Source of the DNA: an uncultured Clostridia bacterium
Lineage (GTDB): Bacteria; Bacillota; Clostridia; TANB77; CAG-508
DNA length: 22,234 nt
Direction: 5' to 3'
Assembly: GCA_934167435.1 (NCBI GenBank)
Contig: CAKPKZ010000008.1
Location: forward strand, 1-22,234
Notes under the pieces: generated by a model
Database searches by the model: none
Seen by the model: the letters and a program-made list of their open reading frames with translations, nothing else
What the model was told of the DNA's origin: nothing
Shown: positions 1 to 6,880 of the stretch, one piece after another
Layout: every line of letters starts with the position of its first letter
Numbering within the stretch: position 1 is the stretch's first letter
Translations under genes and position numbers: made by a program

Positions 1-684
1 CCAGACACAGGAGAACAAGCACTAGAAATAACAGAGGCATTAGTAAGAAGTGGAGCGTTAGATGTTATAGTAGTAGACTCAGTTGCAGCATTAGTTCCAA
101 AGGCAGAAATTGATGGAGACATGGGAGATTCACATATGGGTCTACAAGCAAGACTTATGTCACAAGCATTAAGAAAACTTGCAGGAGCAATTAATAAATC
201 AAAAACAGTATTAATATTTATAAATCAATTAAGAGAAAAAATAGGAATAATGTTTGGAAATCCAGAAACAACAACAGGTGGTAGAGCATTAAAATTCTAT
301 GCTTCAGTAAGATTAGATATAAGAAAAATAGAAAATATTAAGCAAGATGGTGAAGTAAAAGGAAACAGAGTAAGAGTAAAAGTAATAAAAAATAAAGTTG
401 CTCCACCATTTAGAGAAGCAGAATTTGACATTGTTTATGGAGAAGGAATATCAAAAGCTGGAAATATACTAGACATGGCAGTTAATCTAGACATAATAGA
501 AAAAAGTGGGTCATGGTTCAGTTATAATGGCGAAAGAATAGGACAAGGAAGAGAAAACATAAAACGTTATTTAAAAGAGAATCCAGATGTATTAGAAGAA
601 GTAGAAACAAAAGTAAGAGAAAACTTTGCCAAAGCATTTGAACAAAGTTTAGGAGAGGAATTACCAGAAGCAGAAGAAGATTAA
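1..684 (+). CDS. recA: RecA recombinase, 5' end missing
   Basis: RecA coats single-stranded DNA as an ATP-dependent filament, catalyses strand exchange and triggers the SOS response. The reading frame is open from base 1, so the gene starts upstream of the window. The first visible codon matches about residue 119 of E. coli RecA, so the Walker A region is not visible. Of the 227 residues present, the Walker B strand VIVVDS lies at local residues 22-27. The DNA-binding loop L2 follows, with MFGNPETTTGG and then LKFYASVRLDI. The C-terminal domain contains GEGISKAGNILD, and the tail is acidic (EELPEAEED), as is usual for RecA. A hairpin terminator follows the stop at once, and recX, which encodes the RecA modulator, is next. 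Family assignment is effectively certain; only the amino end is unseen. Confidence 0.98.
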   Translation, partial: PDTGEQALEITEALVRSGALDVIVVDSVAALVPKAEIDGDMGDSHMGLQARLMSQALRKLAGAINKSKTVLIFINQLREKIGIMFGNPETTTGGRALKFYASVRLDIRKIENIKQDGEVKGNRVRVKVIKNKVAPPFREAEFDIVYGEGISKAGNILDMAVNLDIIEKSGSWFSYNGERIGQGRENIKRYLKENPDVLEEVETKVRENFAKAFEQSLGEELPEAEED

Positions 685-695
685 TTAATGTCTAT

Positions 696-725
696 AAAAT
701 AGCAAGTGTATAACTTGCTATTTTT
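696..725 (+). terminator. Intrinsic terminator after recA
   Basis: A perfect 12-bp stem (arms 696-707 and 713-724) closes a 5-base loop (GTATA). The 3' arm ends in a run of five T. It separates recA from recX, so recX expression needs read-through or its own promoter. Confidence 0.85.
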
Positions 726-757
726 AAACTAATGTAGTAAAATATAGGAGAAAATAA

Positions 758-1201
758 ATGTATAATATTGAAGAATTTGAAAAAGCAAAAGAAAAAGTAT
801 TAAAATATATTTTATATCAAAAAAGAAGTGAATACGAAATAAAAAATAAATTTTCAAAAACAATAGAAGAAAATTTACTAGAAGATATTATAATATATTT
901 AAAAGATGCAGGATATGTAAATGACAAAAACTTTATAATAAAAACAGTAAATAATTTTAAATTATTAAAAAATTTATCTATAAAAGAAATAAAATATAAA
1001 CTATTAACAAAAGGAATAAATAAATCAGATATAGAAGATTACATATACGAAAACAAAGAGGAATTAGAACAATATGAGATAAAATCAGCAGCAAATATAA
1101 TAAATAAAAAAATAAACACAATGGAAGAAGAAGAAATAAAACAATATTTACTAAAAAAAGGTTATAAAAGAGAAAATATAAATTTAGCAATGAATAAATA
1201 G
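758..1201 (+). CDS. recX: RecX, regulator of RecA
   Basis: RecX binds RecA filaments and limits or reverses their extension. The 147-residue product is all-helical and has the RecX pattern: a first three-helix unit (VLKYILYQKRSEYEIKNKF, then a helix ending in LKDAGYVNDKNFI) and two similar units after it, the second with IKEIKYKLLTKGI and the last with EEIKQYLLKKGY. The length is near the short form (about 150-170 residues), well below the roughly 264 of B. subtilis. The start is set by AGGAG at 746-750, seven bases before the ATG. Position directly after recA is typical and supports the call. It is followed ten bases later by scpA, with the scpA SD just after its stop, suggesting co-transcription. 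Sequence conservation of RecX is low, so part of the confidence rests on context. Confidence 0.88.
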   Translation: MYNIEEFEKAKEKVLKYILYQKRSEYEIKNKFSKTIEENLLEDIIIYLKDAGYVNDKNFIIKTVNNFKLLKNLSIKEIKYKLLTKGINKSDIEDYIYENKEELEQYEIKSAANIINKKINTMEEEEIKQYLLKKGYKRENINLAMNK

Positions 1202-1211
1202 AGGAGAAATT

Positions 1212-1967
1212 ATGTCAGGAATTTTAACACTAGAAACAAAAAAATATGCCATAAAAACAGAAGGGTTTGAAGGTCCATTAGATTTATTATGCCATTTAAT
1301 AGATATAAATAAAATGGATATATATGACATAAACATAAGCGAAATAACAGACCAATATATACAATATTTAAATAATATGGAAAAACTAAATTTAGAAATA
1401 GCAAGTGAGTTTTTAGTAATGGCATCGACTTTGTTATATATAAAATCCAAAAAATTATTACCAAAGCAGGAGGAACAGGAAGAAGAAATAACAGAAGAAG
1501 AGCTTATACAAAGAATAATAGAATATAAGAAGTTTAAAGAAATTAGTAAAAAATTAAAAGAAAATTATATAGAATATTCAAAAAGAATATTTAAAAAACC
1601 GCAAGAAATAGAGCTTCCAAAAAAGAAACTAGAAAAGAGCTATGATAAAGAAATTATACCACAAACGTACAAAAATATAATAAATAAAAATGCACAAAAG
1701 ATAAATAAAAATGCAAAAAATATAGAAAAAATAGCTATAGTAGAAAATTATACAGTAGCAAGCAAGGTTAAGGAAATGATAAGAGTATTAATAAAACAAA
1801 GAAGATTTGTTTTTAATAAAATGTTTTCAATAAAGCAACATAACAAACAAGAGGTAGTAACAGCATTTAGTGGGTTGTTAGAATTATCTAGGAGAAATAA
1901 GGTTCAAACTAACCAAGAAGAATTATTTGGAGACATAGAAGTAGAGAAAATAAAAAGAAGAGATTAA
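1212..1967 (+). CDS. scpA: ScpA, kleisin of SMC condensin
   Basis: ScpA is the kleisin that bridges the two heads of the SMC dimer and, with ScpB, forms the bacterial condensin used in chromosome segregation. The N-terminal block FEGPLDLLCHLI (residues 19-30) and the helix EFLVMASTLLYIKSKKLLP (66-84) are family signatures that contact the SMC neck. A charged, Lys/Glu-rich linker covers about residues 85-185. The C-terminal winged-helix segment (about 190-245) contains VKEMIRVLIKQRRFVFNKMF. The 251-residue length is normal. The SD GGAG sits at 1203-1206, directly after the recX stop. The odd feature is what follows: in most Clostridia scpB comes next, but here only 55 bases separate scpA from a DUF2953 gene. 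Confidence 0.96.
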   Translation: MSGILTLETKKYAIKTEGFEGPLDLLCHLIDINKMDIYDINISEITDQYIQYLNNMEKLNLEIASEFLVMASTLLYIKSKKLLPKQEEQEEEITEEELIQRIIEYKKFKEISKKLKENYIEYSKRIFKKPQEIELPKKKLEKSYDKEIIPQTYKNIINKNAQKINKNAKNIEKIAIVENYTVASKVKEMIRVLIKQRRFVFNKMFSIKQHNKQEVVTAFSGLLELSRRNKVQTNQEELFGDIEVEKIKRRD

Positions 1968-2007
1968 AAAAATAAAAAATGGAAAAACTAATATTATATC
2001 GTCTAAA

Positions 2008-2013
2008 AGGAGG
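2008..2013 (+). promoter_or_regulatory. Consensus SD that fixes a TTG start
   Basis: A perfect AGGAGG lies nine bases ahead of TTG at 2023-2025. The first in-frame ATG (2044-2046) is 30 bases away, too far for this SD, so TTG is taken as the start of the downstream gene. Confidence 0.75.
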
Positions 2014-2022
2014 CGAATAATA

Positions 2023-2595
2023 TTGGTTTTTATTTTTATAATAATGTTTATTATTATATCAATTATATTTTCGAAATTAAAAATAGAAGTAAAGAATTTA
2101 AAAATTTTAATAGAACAAAATAAAGCTTTAAAAAAGGAATACCTATTTATAGTAACAATATATTTATTAAATTATATACCGATTTTCAAAATTAGAATAA
2201 CAAAACCAAAATTAGAAAAAATAAATATAAAAAATAAAATAGAAAAAATAAGTGAAAACAAAAAATTAGACAAAGACATGCTAAAAATTTTAAAAATAAT
2301 GATACCTAAAATAAAAAAATTCAATTTAAATGTAACTTTAGGAACAGAAAATGCAGCATTTACAGCAATTGTATGTTCAATAATAAAAATATCAATAGCA
2401 AATATATTAAAAAGAAATGTAAAAATACAACCAATATTTGAAAATAAAAACTTACTAAATATATATTTTGAAGGTATATTTGAAATAAAAATGATACATA
2501 TTATAAATAAATTATATATTTATAATAAAAAAAGGAGAGTTGATAGATATGAGCGAACATCCAATAGAAGGGCTTATGCTTACAGCAATGAATAG
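2023..2595 (+). CDS. DUF2953 membrane-anchored protein (spore gene cluster)
   Basis: This encodes a 190-residue protein whose biochemical role is not established. An N-terminal hydrophobic segment (about residues 1-18, rich in I and F) should anchor it. A lysine-rich middle follows, then the block NLNVTLGTENAAFTAIVCSIIKI (about 106-128), which resembles the DUF2953 core in which a glycine/acidic turn precedes a TA-containing helix. DUF2953 genes are usually found next to ytfJ in endospore formers, as here. It starts at TTG with a perfect SD. Its last 47 bases overlap the start of gerW/ytfJ in another frame, so the two genes are probably translationally coupled. The C-terminal tail in the overlap (RRVDRYERTSNRRAYAYSNE) is basic and looks constrained by the other gene. 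The family call rests on the central block plus context. Confidence 0.75.
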   Translation: MVFIFIIMFIIISIIFSKLKIEVKNLKILIEQNKALKKEYLFIVTIYLLNYIPIFKIRITKPKLEKINIKNKIEKISENKKLDKDMLKILKIMIPKIKKFNLNVTLGTENAAFTAIVCSIIKISIANILKRNVKIQPIFENKNLLNIYFEGIFEIKMIHIINKLYIYNKKRRVDRYERTSNRRAYAYSNE

Positions 2596-3100
2596 TATAA
2601 AAGACATGATCGACGTAGACACAATTATAGGAGATCCAATACAGGCTTCTAATAATATTGTAATAATACCAATATCAAAAGTATCATTTGGATTTGTTTC
2701 TGGCGGAAGTGAATTTAATGGAGAAACAATAGACGAATATACAAAAAAGGACAAAGATGAAGAAATACAATATAAATTGCCATTTGGAGGAGGTAGTGGA
2801 GCAGGAGTAACGTTAAATCCAGTAGCATTTTTAGTAGTAACTAAAGACAATGTAAAACTACTACCAGTTGATCATTCATCTGCAATGGACAGGTTATTAG
2901 ACTATATTCCAGATTTGTTAGATAAAACTAATAATTTATTAAATAAAAAAATGGAAGATAAAAAAGAAGAAAATATTAAAATAAAACAAAAAATTGAAAA
3001 TGCAAAAAAAGATAAAAAGCCTAAAAAACCACAAAATAAGGAAACTACGTATGAATTTGAATATGACAACACAGAAGATGACATATATGAAGATGAATAA
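2549..3100 (+). CDS. ytfJ: GerW/YtfJ family spore protein
   Basis: GerW (YtfJ) is a sporulation protein made in the forespore and needed for normal spore germination in Bacillus; its chemistry is unknown. The 183-residue product begins with HPIEGLMLTAMNSIKDMIDV and GDPI. It then has IVIIPISKVSFGFVSGG (37-53) and the glycine-rich LPFGGGSGAGVTLNPVAFLV (77-96), all hallmarks of the family. The start is ATG 2549, eleven bases after AGGAG (2533-2537); the TTG at 2540 is too close to that SD. Beyond about residue 130 the protein runs into a Lys-rich stretch and then a Glu/Asp-rich tail, giving it a charged extension of roughly 50 residues beyond the conserved core. It overlaps the DUF2953 gene and precedes a DacF-like gene, a common clostridial arrangement. 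Confidence 0.93.
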   Translation: MSEHPIEGLMLTAMNSIKDMIDVDTIIGDPIQASNNIVIIPISKVSFGFVSGGSEFNGETIDEYTKKDKDEEIQYKLPFGGGSGAGVTLNPVAFLVVTKDNVKLLPVDHSSAMDRLLDYIPDLLDKTNNLLNKKMEDKKEENIKIKQKIENAKKDKKPKKPQNKETTYEFEYDNTEDDIYEDE

Positions 3101-3147
3101 AAATATATCTTTAGAACTTATTAATATTGATTAGAATAATATAAATA

Positions 3148-3198
3148 AAAAAGCATATATTTATACAAAACGAAAGTGAGGTATAATATATGCTTTTT
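3148..3198 (+). promoter_or_regulatory. Hairpin that encloses the dacF SD and start codon
   Basis: A perfect 13-bp inverted repeat has arms AAAAAGCATATAT (3148-3160) and ATATATGCTTTTT (3186-3198). The ATG of dacF (3190-3192) lies inside the 3' arm, and the weak SD GTGAGGT (3176-3182) lies in the 25-base loop. The run of five T after the 3' arm would also let it act as a poor terminator. Function is inferred from geometry only. Confidence 0.45.
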
Positions 3199-4422
3199 AA
3201 AAAGATATTAGTATGGACATTGTCTATATATTTGATGATAACATTATTTATAAGTTCTCAAGCTCAAAATTATATGTGGACAATAGCTGGTAGTCAAGAT
3301 ACAATTGAAACAAATAGTGATGTAAAAAGTGAAGAAAAAAATACAAGTAATAGTTTAAATTTGGAATGTGAATCAGCAATTTTAATAGAACAACATAGTG
3401 GTCAGATTTTATACGAACATAATATTCATGAGCAATTAAGACCAGCATCTGTTACCAAAATAATGAGTATATTACTTATTATGGAAGAAATAGAACAAGG
3501 AAGGCTTTCATACGAAGACAAAATAGTATGTTCTGAAACAGCAAGAGCAATGGGAGGATCACAAATATGGTTAGATACAACAGAAACATTAACTGTAAAT
3601 GAAATGCTAAAAGCCATATGTGTTGTGTCTGCTAATGACTGTGTAGTAGCAATGGCAGAACACATAGCTGGATCACAAGAGGCTTTTGTGGAAAAAATGA
3701 ATGAAAAAGCCAAACAACTAGGAATGAATGATACAACATTTAAAAATTGTCATGGAATAGATGAGGATGGGCATATTACATCTGCATATGATATTTCGCT
3801 AATGTCAAAAGAACTATTAAATAAATATCCTGAAATTACAAAATATACAACAATATGGATGGATTCGTTAAGAGATGGTAAATCTCAATTAGTTAATACT
3901 AATAAGTTAATAAGAAATTATAAAGGAGCAACAGGATTAAAAACAGGTTCAACATCTCTTGCTTTGTATAATTTATCAGCTAGTGCAACAAGAGATAATT
4001 TATCATTAATTGCTGTGGTTATGAAAGCACCTACTACAAAAGTAAGATTTGCAGATGCACAAAAACTTTTAGATTATGGATTTAGCAAATTTTCATTTAA
4101 ACAGTTTGCTAAAAAAGGAGATAAATTAAATAAAATAAATGTAACAAAAGGTGTAGGATCTGGAGTTGATGTTCAATATTCGGAAGATGCAGGGTGTTTA
4201 ATAGAAAAGGGAAAAGAAAACCAAATAGAACAAACAATATCTTTAGAAACGCTCACAGCCCCAATATGTAAAGGACAAAAAGTAGGAGAAGCGGTATATA
4301 CTTTAAATAATAACGAATTGTCTAAAATAGACTTAATAGCTGCAAAAGATGTGGAGAAGATTAATATTTTTACTATGTCTAAAAGTGTTATATATAAATG
4401 GATAAATTTAAACAGAACTTAA
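3190..4422 (+). CDS. dacF: D-alanyl-D-alanine carboxypeptidase, DacF/PBP5-like (family S11)
   Basis: This is a serine carboxypeptidase that trims the terminal D-Ala from peptidoglycan stem peptides outside the membrane. All three penicillin-binding motifs are visible: SVTK with catalytic Ser87 and Lys90, SAN at 147-149, and KTG at 251-253. An N-terminal hydrophobic signal (about residues 4-22, ending SSQAQ) directs export. A beta-rich PBP5_C-like domain covers about 290-385, and the C-terminal helix (SVIYKWINLN) may lie on the membrane. The 410-residue length is normal. In Bacillus, dacF is a forespore gene, and the position after ytfJ supports a sporulation link here, but the sequence does not exclude a vegetative DacA/DacB role. 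The start codon is buried in a hairpin (see the separate entry) and the SD (GTGAGGT) is weak. Confidence 0.95.
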   Translation: MLFKKILVWTLSIYLMITLFISSQAQNYMWTIAGSQDTIETNSDVKSEEKNTSNSLNLECESAILIEQHSGQILYEHNIHEQLRPASVTKIMSILLIMEEIEQGRLSYEDKIVCSETARAMGGSQIWLDTTETLTVNEMLKAICVVSANDCVVAMAEHIAGSQEAFVEKMNEKAKQLGMNDTTFKNCHGIDEDGHITSAYDISLMSKELLNKYPEITKYTTIWMDSLRDGKSQLVNTNKLIRNYKGATGLKTGSTSLALYNLSASATRDNLSLIAVVMKAPTTKVRFADAQKLLDYGFSKFSFKQFAKKGDKLNKINVTKGVGSGVDVQYSEDAGCLIEKGKENQIEQTISLETLTAPICKGQKVGEAVYTLNNNELSKIDLIAAKDVEKINIFTMSKSVIYKWINLNRT

Positions 4423-4441
4423 ATTTAGTAAAATTTAGTAC

Positions 4442-4470
4442 TTGACGAAATATGTAGATTATTGTATTAT
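4442..4470 (+). promoter_or_regulatory. Sigma-A-type promoter for the glycosidase gene
   Basis: TTGACG (4442-4447) and TATTAT (4465-4470) are separated by exactly 17 bases. They lie 40 bases upstream of the next gene, which has AAGGAG at 4498-4503. Confidence 0.7.
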
Positions 4471-4509
4471 TAATTGAATTAAGCAAAAGATTAAATTAAG
4501 GAGAAAATT

Positions 4510-5562
4510 ATGGATGTAGACACAATGACAAATGTTATATTAAATAATGATTATGATTTACATGAAAAGGATTCAGGTATTAATAATAAAACCAAAAGGG
4601 GTAAGAAAAAAACATTAAAGCATAAATTAAAAATTATTGCAATAACAATAATTGTACTTGTAATTTTAGCAATAGTATTTTTGTTTTTATTTTTTAAAAC
4701 AACTTTGTTTCAAAAATATAAAGAATTATGGGTACAAACTGCAATGACAACAATGAATCATCAATATTTAGCTACTTGGTTTTTGTCAGAAGATGAGATA
4801 AATGAAATTATGCAAAAACTCGAAGTAGAAAATAATGAAAATTCAACAATAAATGCTGTAAATATAAAAAGCACTAAAGAAAACAATATAACTGTAGAAA
4901 AAATAAAAGGCTCAAATTATGTTGGATATGTAATGACTGTTACAGACCCTACAAAGGTAAAATATGTAGATGGAAGAAAAAGTGCCCGTGGATCAAAGTT
5001 AAGTGAAATAGTAAAGCAAAATGATGCCATAGCAGGTATAAATGCAGGCGGTTTTGCAGATCCAGATGGAAAAGGAAGCGGAAATGTGCTAAACTCTTCT
5101 GTAATATTAAATAAAAAATTATTATATGGCAATAAAAATTCAAAAATGAGTTTAATTGGATTAAGTAAAAATGGTGAATTAATATTAGGAAAATATACAT
5201 ATAAGGAAGCTATAGATACTGGTATAGACTCTGCTGTGGAATTTGGACCATTTATAATAGTAAATGGAAAAAATCAAATTAAGAACTCTAATTCAGGAGG
5301 GTTACAGCCAAGAATGGCAATTGGGCAAAAGAAAGATGGAACGTTTGTATTTGTAGCCATAGATGGAAGACAGCCAGGGTATAGCATAGGAACAACGTTA
5401 TTAGAATTACAAAATATATTTAATAGATATGATGTTTATAATGCAGCAAATTTAGATGGAGGGTCATCTGCTACAATGTTTTATAATGGAAAAGTTGTAA
5501 ATAAAACATCTACACCAATGGGAGAAAGATATTTACCAAATGCAATTGTTGTAACAAAATAG
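4510..5562 (+). CDS. Membrane-anchored phosphodiester glycosidase family protein (NAGPA/DUF2233)
   Basis: Members of this family cleave sugar-1-phosphodiester bonds; the mammalian relative uncovers mannose-6-phosphate, and bacterial members are thought to act on cell-surface glycans or exopolysaccharide. The 350-residue protein has a Lys-rich cytoplasmic start, one membrane helix (about 40-63) and an exposed spacer. The catalytic fold starts near residue 125. Family signatures are GINAGGF (176-182), FGPFIIVNG (245-253), QPRMAIGQ (266-273), IDGRQPGYSIG (284-294) and NLDGGSSATM (314-323). It has its own promoter. It converges on a VanW gene with only a shared hairpin between the stops, so the two are separate transcripts. 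The natural substrate cannot be read from the sequence. Family call firm, substrate unknown. Confidence 0.92.
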   Translation: MDVDTMTNVILNNDYDLHEKDSGINNKTKRGKKKTLKHKLKIIAITIIVLVILAIVFLFLFFKTTLFQKYKELWVQTAMTTMNHQYLATWFLSEDEINEIMQKLEVENNENSTINAVNIKSTKENNITVEKIKGSNYVGYVMTVTDPTKVKYVDGRKSARGSKLSEIVKQNDAIAGINAGGFADPDGKGSGNVLNSSVILNKKLLYGNKNSKMSLIGLSKNGELILGKYTYKEAIDTGIDSAVEFGPFIIVNGKNQIKNSNSGGLQPRMAIGQKKDGTFVFVAIDGRQPGYSIGTTLLELQNIFNRYDVYNAANLDGGSSATMFYNGKVVNKTSTPMGERYLPNAIVVTK

Positions 5563-5590
5563 AGAGATAATTTTGCAAAATTATCTCTCT
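5561..5590. terminator. Shared palindromic terminator between convergent genes
   Basis: The sequence is perfectly self-complementary: AGAGAGATAATTTT (5561-5574) and AAAATTATCTCTCT (5577-5590) around GC. It begins within the stop codon of the glycosidase gene and ends four bases before the VanW stop. U-tracts are short on both sides; the minus-strand side (ATTTTG) is the better one. Confidence 0.65.
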
Positions 5591-5594
5591 TATA

Positions 5595-6311
5595 TTATGA
5601 AATTTTTAATAATTTAATTGTTATATCATTTGGTGTTGCTTCTGCTTTTATTTTTATATTATTTCCAGTATTATTTTTAAATTTAAAGTCATAGCTTCCA
5701 TATGCAACCGCAGCATCTTTACCTTCTTTAATATATGGAACATAATTACTATGTTTATGTCGTTCAACAACAGATAGACTAGAAACTTTTAATACAGCAT
5801 TATACAATGTGGTACTTATTTGGCAATTACCACCACCTAAACCTTTTTTCTTTTTACCATTAGCATCAAAAATATCAGCTTCTTTATAACCTTTTGCACT
5901 TGTTGCTTGTCCTACAGTAGAGCAAAATGAAAAGGTTGATCCATTTTCAACAATTGTGTCATTTAAAGTTGAGCAAGTTAATGTTATATTATGTTGTCTG
6001 TTATCATCTTTGGTTACTATTTTTGTTGAAAAAGATGATATTTCCTCTTCTTTACCTGTTGCATTTTCTGTTATATTAATTTTATTTTCTTCTTGTTTAG
6101 TAGAGTTGTTTTCAGTAGTATTAGTAGTATTTTGTACTTTGTTTTCAGTATTAGTATTTTCAGTTGTTGTATTAACATTTGTGGAAGTTCTATTTGCTTC
6201 ATAATTTTCACTTTTATTTTTAACATTATTTTTATTATAGAAAAATATAAACCAAACAACAGCAACTATAATTAAAATTATAAAAAATATAATTAATATA
6301 TTCTTTTTCAT
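5595..6311 (-). CDS. VanW-domain membrane-anchored protein
   Basis: The VanW domain is widespread in Firmicutes and its function is unknown; despite the name, it is not by itself evidence of vancomycin resistance. The 238-residue product has an N-terminal membrane helix (about 4-25), then a low-complexity linker very rich in Asn, Thr and Glu (about 26-90) that likely spans the cell wall. The VanW domain (92-238) starts at FSTKIV, continues with NGSTFSFCSTVG (123-134) and GLGGGNCQISTTLYNA (157-172). ERHKHSNYVPYIKEGKDAAVAYG follows, then a final beta stretch (YDFKFKNNTGNNIKIK). No G5 or peptidoglycan-binding domain is attached. The SD is GGAG just upstream on the minus strand. A TATAAT (6351-6346 on the minus strand) lies upstream, but the nearest TTGTCA is 20 bases from it, so a promoter is uncertain. 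Confidence 0.93.
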   Translation of the reverse strand: MKKNILIIFFIILIIVAVVWFIFFYNKNNVKNKSENYEANRTSTNVNTTTENTNTENKVQNTTNTTENNSTKQEENKINITENATGKEEEISSFSTKIVTKDDNRQHNITLTCSTLNDTIVENGSTFSFCSTVGQATSAKGYKEADIFDANGKKKKGLGGGNCQISTTLYNAVLKVSSLSVVERHKHSNYVPYIKEGKDAAVAYGSYDFKFKNNTGNNIKIKAEATPNDITIKLLKIS

Positions 6312-6370
6312 ACCAAATTCTCCATTCTATTGTAATTATATAAATATTATAACCAAAAAAAATAAATTTA

Positions 6371-6399
6371 TTGACAATTAAGCAAAATAAAAGTATAAT
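6371..6399 (+). promoter_or_regulatory. Perfect consensus sigma-A promoter
   Basis: TTGACA (6371-6376) and TATAAT (6394-6399) are spaced by exactly 17 bases, the ideal sigma-A arrangement. It drives a 55-codon gene with AGGAG at 6418-6422. Confidence 0.9.
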
Positions 6400-6432
6400 A
6401 AATATGTATTCATAAAAAGGAGAGAGTGTATA

Positions 6433-6600
6433 ATGATTGCAAAATATTGGAAAAAAATTGGAATGTTAATTTTAATAATTGCATGCATATTTAACATAAT
6501 GGGAAAATTAGTACATAAATTATCATTAAATAAAGAAATGCTTTCATCTGCACAATATATGTATGAAGAAAATGAAAAAAAAGAAAATAAAACCAAATAA
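6433..6600 (+). CDS. Small 55-residue membrane protein, unrecognised
   Basis: I do not recognise this protein. The 55 codons begin MIAKYWKKIGMLILII. They encode a short basic start, one hydrophobic segment (about residues 10-24: GMLILIIACIFNIMG), then a charged cytoplasm-like tail ending KKENKTK. The Lys/Trp-rich N-terminus followed by a hydrophobic helix fits a single-pass membrane peptide. Expression looks real: the AGGAG SD ends ten bases from the ATG, and a perfect consensus promoter lies upstream. It is monocistronic in layout, because a second promoter for rpmE begins right after its stop. Nothing in the sequence points to toxin, sporulation or transporter-subunit function. The reading frame on the opposite strand over the same bases (6378-6596) has no SD and would run through the promoter. 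Existence is likely; function unknown. Confidence 0.72.
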   Translation: MIAKYWKKIGMLILIIACIFNIMGKLVHKLSLNKEMLSSAQYMYEENEKKENKTK

Positions 6601-6603
6601 CAC

Positions 6604-6632
6604 TTGAAAAAAATAAAAAAATATGTTATTAT
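6604..6632 (+). promoter_or_regulatory. Sigma-A promoter of rpmE
   Basis: TTGAAA (6604-6609) and TATTAT (6627-6632) are spaced by 17 bases. TG at 6624-6625 makes it an extended -10 promoter. It starts three bases after the small membrane protein gene. Confidence 0.8.
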
Positions 6633-6675
6633 AAAAAACAGTCATATTATAAAAACGAGAAAGAGGTGAACTTAA

Positions 6676-6876
6676 ATGAAAGAAGGAATACATCCAAACT
6701 ATAATAAAACAACAATTACATGTGCATGTGGAAACGTTTTAGAAGTTGGTTCAACAAAAAAAGATATAAAAGTAGATGTTTGTTCAAAATGTCACCCATA
6801 TTGGACAGGTAACTTAAGACAAGACACAGCTGGTGGAAGAGCAGATAAATTTAAGAAAAAATATGGATTAGCATAA
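6676..6876 (+). CDS. rpmE: Ribosomal protein L31 (zinc-binding form)
   Basis: L31 is a small protein of the large ribosomal subunit that bridges to the small subunit. The 66-residue product starts MKEGIHPNY and carries the zinc-binding C+ pattern: Cys16, Cys18, Cys36 and Cys39 (TCACGN and VCSKCHP). It keeps the conserved STKKDIKVDVC core and ends GGRADKFKKKYGLA. Four cysteines mean this is the zinc-containing paralogue; many Firmicutes swap it for a zinc-free version under zinc starvation. The segment YWTGNLRQDTA is slightly unusual next to the common Y(Y/F)TGKQK version. It has its own extended -10 promoter, AGAGGTGA as SD (6662-6669) and a terminator right after the stop. Confidence 0.98.
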   Translation: MKEGIHPNYNKTTITCACGNVLEVGSTKKDIKVDVCSKCHPYWTGNLRQDTAGGRADKFKKKYGLA

Positions 6877-6880
6877 TAAT

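Noticed and set aside
715..743. TTGCTA-17-TAAAAT as a promoter for recX-scpA
   Set aside because: The transcript would start at about 750, at or beyond the recX SD (746-750), and the -35 lies inside the recA terminator.
1979..2020. A 13-codon frame (MEKLILYRLKGGE) as a remnant of scpB or a leader peptide
   Set aside because: It has no SD, shows no resemblance to ScpB and simply contains the SD of the next gene.
2540..2551. TTG 2540 as the start of ytfJ
   Set aside because: It is only two bases after AGGAG, too close; ATG 2549 has workable spacing and matches family starts.
5595..6311. Vancomycin-resistance cluster
   Set aside because: VanW alone is common in susceptible Firmicutes; no VanH, VanA/B, VanX or VanRS genes are present.
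6346..6377. Divergent promoter for the VanW gene sharing the TTGACAA element
   Set aside because: The minus-strand TTGTCA and TATAAT are 20 bases apart, outside the usual 16-18.
6378..6596. A 72-codon minus-strand frame
   Set aside because: It is antisense to the small membrane protein, runs through the consensus promoter, has no SD and a skewed composition.
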